Shown here: positions 5,189 through 7,386 of the stretch, piece after piece | How the letters are laid out: every line of letters begins with the position of its first letter | Position numbering within the stretch: the stretch's first letter is position 1 | NCBI GenBank assembly: GCA_031549525.1 | Contig: JAVBPQ010000098.1 | Span: 1 to 7,386, forward strand | Direction: 5' to 3' | Source of the DNA: WQUF01 sp031549525 | Lineage (GTDB): Bacteria; Bacillota; Clostridia; Clostridiales; Clostridiaceae | DNA length: 7,386 bases | Made by a program: the position numbers and the translations under genes | Notes under the pieces: model-generated | The model's database searches: none | The model's input: only the letters and a program-made list of their open reading frames with translations | Told to the model about the DNA's origin: nothing

Positions 5189-6160
5189 ATGTCAATTAAT
5201 CACGCAATATTAGGTGTACTCAGCCGTAAATCTATGACTGGCTACGATTTAAAAAAGATTATGCAGTCTTCACCATTTATGCATTGGTCAGGAAATAACA
5301 ATCAAATTTATAAAGCCTTAGTTCAACTTAAAGAAGACGGATTTGTTTCAAATGAAACTTTTCATCAAGAAGGTTCTCCGTCAAAGAAGGTATATTCTAT
5401 AACAGAATCAGGAAAATATGAACTCCACAAATGGTGCATGAGCATGCCAGAAATTCCTGAATTAAGAAATACTTTTTTAATACAATTAGCATGGTCTCAT
5501 AGCTTGTCGAATTCTGAATTAAATAAACTTATTCTTACTTACGAATCCGAAGTCAATGGCAAAATTGAGGCTATTAAATTAAACAGCAAAAAAGAGCAGT
5601 TTTCACAAAAGAGAAGCGAAAGAGAATCACTTATATGGAATGAAATATATAAAAATGCCCTTAAATTCTATGAAAATGAAATTGACTGGCTGATTAATCT
5701 TAAAAATCAACTAAATACAATAGATACTTCTCAAGATGAAGTAGAGTCAGCAGCAAAAAATAACCAGGCAGACACAGAAAAGAGCTTTTCTTTTGTAATT
5801 AACAAAGAATTCGATTATGTAGAAATCTTGACCTCTTTAAAAAAACTAGAGCATGAAAAAGATGCTATTACAATTATAAGAATATGTGTTGAAAACCAAG
5901 TTTCATCTATAATTATACATGATGGTGCTTTATCAGATGCGTTTTTAAACCTAGGAACAGGGATAGCATCTCAGATACTTCAGAAATTTACAATGTATAA
6001 TATAAAAACTGCACTTATAGTAGACAAAAAACGAACCAATGATCAATTTTCTATGATGGCTAATAAGTTAAAGTTAGCAAGCTCAACTCGTGTTTTTGAT
6101 ACAGAAGATGAAGCAAAAAATTGGATTGTAAAGGGAGGAAAAAAATATGCAGACATATAA
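5189..6160 (+). CDS. PadR-family regulator fused to a C-terminal DUF4180 domain
   Basis: A 323-residue protein. Residues 6-80 form the PadR winged helix (ILGVLSRKSMTGYDLKKIM, IYKALVQLKEDGFV, KVYSITESGKYEL). Residues 90-173 are the helical PadR C-terminal (Vir-type) dimerisation domain. A polar linker (about 178-198) leads to residues 205-316, which resemble DUF4180 (SSIIIHDGALSDAFLNLGTG, QILQKFTMYNIKTALIV, and RVFDTEDEAKNWI at the end). Ordinary PadR proteins of this type end near residue 180, so the last 120-140 residues are an added module whose function is unknown; a sensory role is inference. PadR regulators commonly respond to phenolic acids, drugs or other small molecules. The start is supported by CAGGAGA ten bases upstream. 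The gene is AT-richer than the molybdenum-enzyme genes (17 G/C in the 60 bases at 5521-5580, against 22 and 32 in two large-subunit stretches). Confidence 0.88.
   Translation: MSINHAILGVLSRKSMTGYDLKKIMQSSPFMHWSGNNNQIYKALVQLKEDGFVSNETFHQEGSPSKKVYSITESGKYELHKWCMSMPEIPELRNTFLIQLAWSHSLSNSELNKLILTYESEVNGKIEAIKLNSKKEQFSQKRSERESLIWNEIYKNALKFYENEIDWLINLKNQLNTIDTSQDEVESAAKNNQADTEKSFSFVINKEFDYVEILTSLKKLEHEKDAITIIRICVENQVSSIIIHDGALSDAFLNLGTGIASQILQKFTMYNIKTALIVDKKRTNDQFSMMANKLKLASSTRVFDTEDEAKNWIVKGGKKYADI
6133..6139 (+). promoter_or_regulatory. Ribosome binding site of the alpha/beta hydrolase, inside padR
   Basis: GGGAGGA lies within the last codons of the PadR-DUF4180 gene, 7 bases before ATG 6147. 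It fixes the hydrolase start and makes translational coupling of the two genes likely. Confidence 0.8.
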
Positions 6161-6980
6161 TTCAGAACATGGAAAAGAAGCTATATTAAACTATTATAAT
6201 ATGTTAATTGGCACTATAAAAATACCCTATAAAGAATTGGATATGAATACAAAATTCGGAAATACACATATTTTTGAATTTGGTAACCCTTTGGCACCTC
6301 CGCTGATCTTACTGCACGGAAGCAGCATGAATTCTGCTATGTGGTTTGGTGATGTTGAAAACTTTGTAAAAGACTATCATGTTTTTGCACTAGATATGCC
6401 TGGTGAGCCTGGAAAAAGCAGTGAAATTCAGTATCCTTTTGATACATCAGATTACTCAGACTGGCTATTAGAAGTAATAAACAGTCTAAACTTAGATAAA
6501 ATTTCCCTTATTGGATTGTCTTTAGGGGGCTGGCTTGCAACAAAATTTTCTATATGTAATCTTGAGCGAGTTTCAAAATTAGTAATCCTCTGCCCTGCGG
6601 GAATAGGTTCGCAAAACCACGAATTTAAAGAAATAGCGTTATCACTTTTACCAAAAGGGAAAGAAGGTCTTGAAGAATTATTTCTAAAAATAAACGGGAG
6701 CACTGTAATACCTGATATAGTGTTAAATTTTCAAAAATTAATAGCAGCATTCTTTAATACACGTAAGGAAGAAATTCCACTTTTTACTGATGAACAGCTA
6801 GCATCTTTAAATATGCCTGTATTGCTGTTTGTAGGAGGCAAAGACATATTGCTCCGCTCAGATGAAACCGCTGAAAGGATCAGCAGGCTAGTTAAAAATG
6901 CAGAGATCGTTGTATTTCCTGAAAAAGGTCATTCCCTAGTGGGCTTATCTCTAGAAATCCTAGCATTTTTAAACAAATAA
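6147..6980 (+). CDS. Alpha/beta-fold hydrolase
   Basis: A 277-residue single-domain alpha/beta hydrolase. The oxyanion-hole segment is LLHGSSMNSAMW (55-66, His57-Gly58). The nucleophile elbow is GLSLGG (123-128, Ser125), the acid is Asp233 in VGGKD, and the base is His262 in KGHS, so the triad is complete. A cap region of moderate size (about 150-215) lies between strands. There is no signal peptide, so it is probably cytoplasmic. The family includes esterases, lactonases, carbon-carbon bond hydrolases and haloperoxidase-like enzymes, and nothing here selects the substrate. The gene overlaps the end of the PadR-DUF4180 gene by 14 bases, so the two are co-expressed; the hydrolase may act on, or produce, the ligand sensed by the regulator (inference). 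The base composition is AT-rich, like padR. Confidence 0.9.
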   Translation: MQTYNSEHGKEAILNYYNMLIGTIKIPYKELDMNTKFGNTHIFEFGNPLAPPLILLHGSSMNSAMWFGDVENFVKDYHVFALDMPGEPGKSSEIQYPFDTSDYSDWLLEVINSLNLDKISLIGLSLGGWLATKFSICNLERVSKLVILCPAGIGSQNHEFKEIALSLLPKGKEGLEELFLKINGSTVIPDIVLNFQKLIAAFFNTRKEEIPLFTDEQLASLNMPVLLFVGGKDILLRSDETAERISRLVKNAEIVVFPEKGHSLVGLSLEILAFLNK

Positions 6981-6988
6981 AACAAAAG

Positions 6989-7029
6989 AAAACTATCCCA
7001 ATTATGACAACAATAGGGATAGTTTTTTT
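6989..7029. terminator. Strong rho-independent terminator after the hydrolase, possibly bidirectional
   Basis: A perfect 11-bp stem pairs 6989-6999 (AAAACTATCCC) with 7016-7026 (GGGATAGTTTT), with a 16-base loop; the T-run is 7023-7029. On the minus strand the same hairpin is followed by TCTTTTGTTTTATTT, so it could also stop minus-strand transcription arriving from the remnant at 7028-7090. Confidence 0.88.
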
Positions 7030-7090
7030 AATTTATTTCTTCTTTTTGTTCTTCTGTATATGTTCTTTGTGGTCGTCCTATTTTTATCAT
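7028..7090 (-). pseudogene. Short remnant resembling recombinase/transposase HTH sequence
   Basis: From ATG (7090) to TAA (7028-7030) the minus strand encodes 20 residues containing IGRPQRTYTEEQKEEI. This looks like the GRP-x-(K/R)-x-YTEEQ segment that opens the helix-turn-helix of Hin-type resolvases and of some transposase OrfA proteins. The frame stays open upstream to about 7153 (GTG at 7148-7150) but that part is only a Lys-rich string. There is no convincing ribosome binding site, although GGTTGG lies a little upstream. The piece stops at the bidirectional terminator, so it may be the decayed end of a mobile-element gene. Family resemblance is from memory of the motif and the length is too short for certainty. 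Confidence 0.3.
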
Positions 7091-7097
7091 TTTTTTC

Positions 7098-7117
7098 ACC
7101 AACCTTTTTTTGTTGGT
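7098..7117. repeat. Small inverted repeat with poly-T loop
   Basis: ACCAAC (7098-7103) and GTTGGT (7112-7117) are perfect complements around an 8-base C/T loop, followed by TTTAGTTTCT. It could act as a weak terminator or be a leftover end of a mobile element. Confidence 0.4.
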
Positions 7118-7181
7118 TTTAGTTTCTCTATTTATTTTGTATTTTATCACTTTTTATTTATTTGTTAATTTTTGTTATTAT

Positions 7182-7235
7182 GCTTCCAGAAGCTAAGTAG
7201 TATTAATACTTTGCTAGATATTGAATAATTATTCA
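7182..7235. promoter_or_regulatory. Three successive palindromes in the distal intergenic region
   Basis: GCTTC-CA-GAAGC (7182-7193), the perfect 12-bp AGTATTAATACT (7199-7210) and the perfect 14-bp TGAATAATTATTCA (7222-7235) follow each other within 54 bases; the last two are centred 24 bases apart. The core TATTAAT recurs at 7251-7257 and 7271-7277. The region has no gene. AT-richness raises the chance of random palindromes, but their spacing upstream of a good promoter suggests operator or UP-element use. Confidence 0.4.
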
Positions 7236-7294
7236 TATTTTGTTAAAAAATATTAATTCTCAAAAAAAAGTATTAATTTGTATATATTTTAATC

Positions 7295-7328
7295 TTGAAT
7301 TTATTATCTATTATGTATATAATATACA
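7295..7328 (+). promoter_or_regulatory. Promoter and overlapping operator-like palindrome for a gene beyond the right edge
   Basis: TTGAAT (7295-7300), a 17-base spacer and a consensus TATAAT (7318-7323) form a good sigma-A promoter. The 15-base palindrome TGTATAT-A-ATATACA (7314-7328) sits exactly over the -10 box, as a repressor site would. An AAAAGGA (7367-7373) follows, and a TTG at 7383-7385, nine bases later, could be a start codon; the gene itself lies outside the window. Confidence 0.55.
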
Positions 7329-7386
7329 CATACACTATATATAATTTTAACTACTATTTTATATAGAAAAGGATCTACTTAATTGA

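Noticed and set aside
7121..7386. CRISPR array or origin-like iterons in the AT-rich right end
   Set aside because: The repeated TATTAAT cores are only 7 bases and irregularly spaced (52 and 20 bases apart), with no regular spacer structure or DnaA-box array.

Overview
The window looks like chromosome of a low-GC, probably anaerobic member of the Firmicutes (Clostridia or Negativicutes type). The reasons are AT-rich DNA with strong GGAGG ribosome binding sites, sigma-A type promoters, stem-plus-T-run terminators, and an iron-sulfur/molybdenum enzyme with many cysteines. I cannot name the genus.

Layout. Positions 1-169 hold the last 55 codons of an unrecognised plus-strand gene, which converges on a minus-strand Crp/Fnr-family regulator (228-905) across a short hairpin. 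A 250-base divergent regulatory region (906-1155) follows, rich in palindromes, with a good minus-strand promoter for the regulator. Plus-strand genes then encode a complete three-subunit xanthine-oxidase-family molybdenum enzyme: the small 2x[2Fe-2S] subunit (1156-1662), the large molybdopterin subunit (1664-4009) and the FAD subunit (4025-4981). They are packed with 1-15 bases between them and end at a 13-bp terminator (5074-5120). A second transcription unit has its own promoter and candidate operator. It encodes a PadR regulator fused to a C-terminal DUF4180 domain (5189-6160) and, overlapping it by 14 bases, an alpha/beta hydrolase (6147-6980), and it ends in an 11-bp perfect hairpin terminator. 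The last 350 bases contain a short minus-strand remnant resembling recombinase/transposase HTH sequence, then a very AT-rich, palindrome-studded promoter region for a gene that starts at or beyond the right edge.

How it fits together. The most interesting content is the molybdenum enzyme. Its cofactor-binding skeleton is intact: eight Cys for two [2Fe-2S] clusters, GGGFGG, GFGxPE, FAD motifs, and an extra PaoB/HcrB-like [4Fe-4S] loop in the FAD subunit. However, several residues normally invariant around the molybdenum differ. The catalytic Glu of the GxGE motif is Gln742, the Arg of the FRGFG motif is Gln382, the purine-binding Glu after GGGFGGK is Leu262, and the pterin-contacting Gln before the CGxCTPG motif of the small subunit is Ala109. 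It should therefore not be annotated as xanthine dehydrogenase, and its reaction is open. The divergent Crp/Fnr protein is the obvious candidate regulator. The PadR-DUF4180/hydrolase pair is a separate, probably self-regulated unit; any link to the molybdenum enzyme's substrate is inference only.
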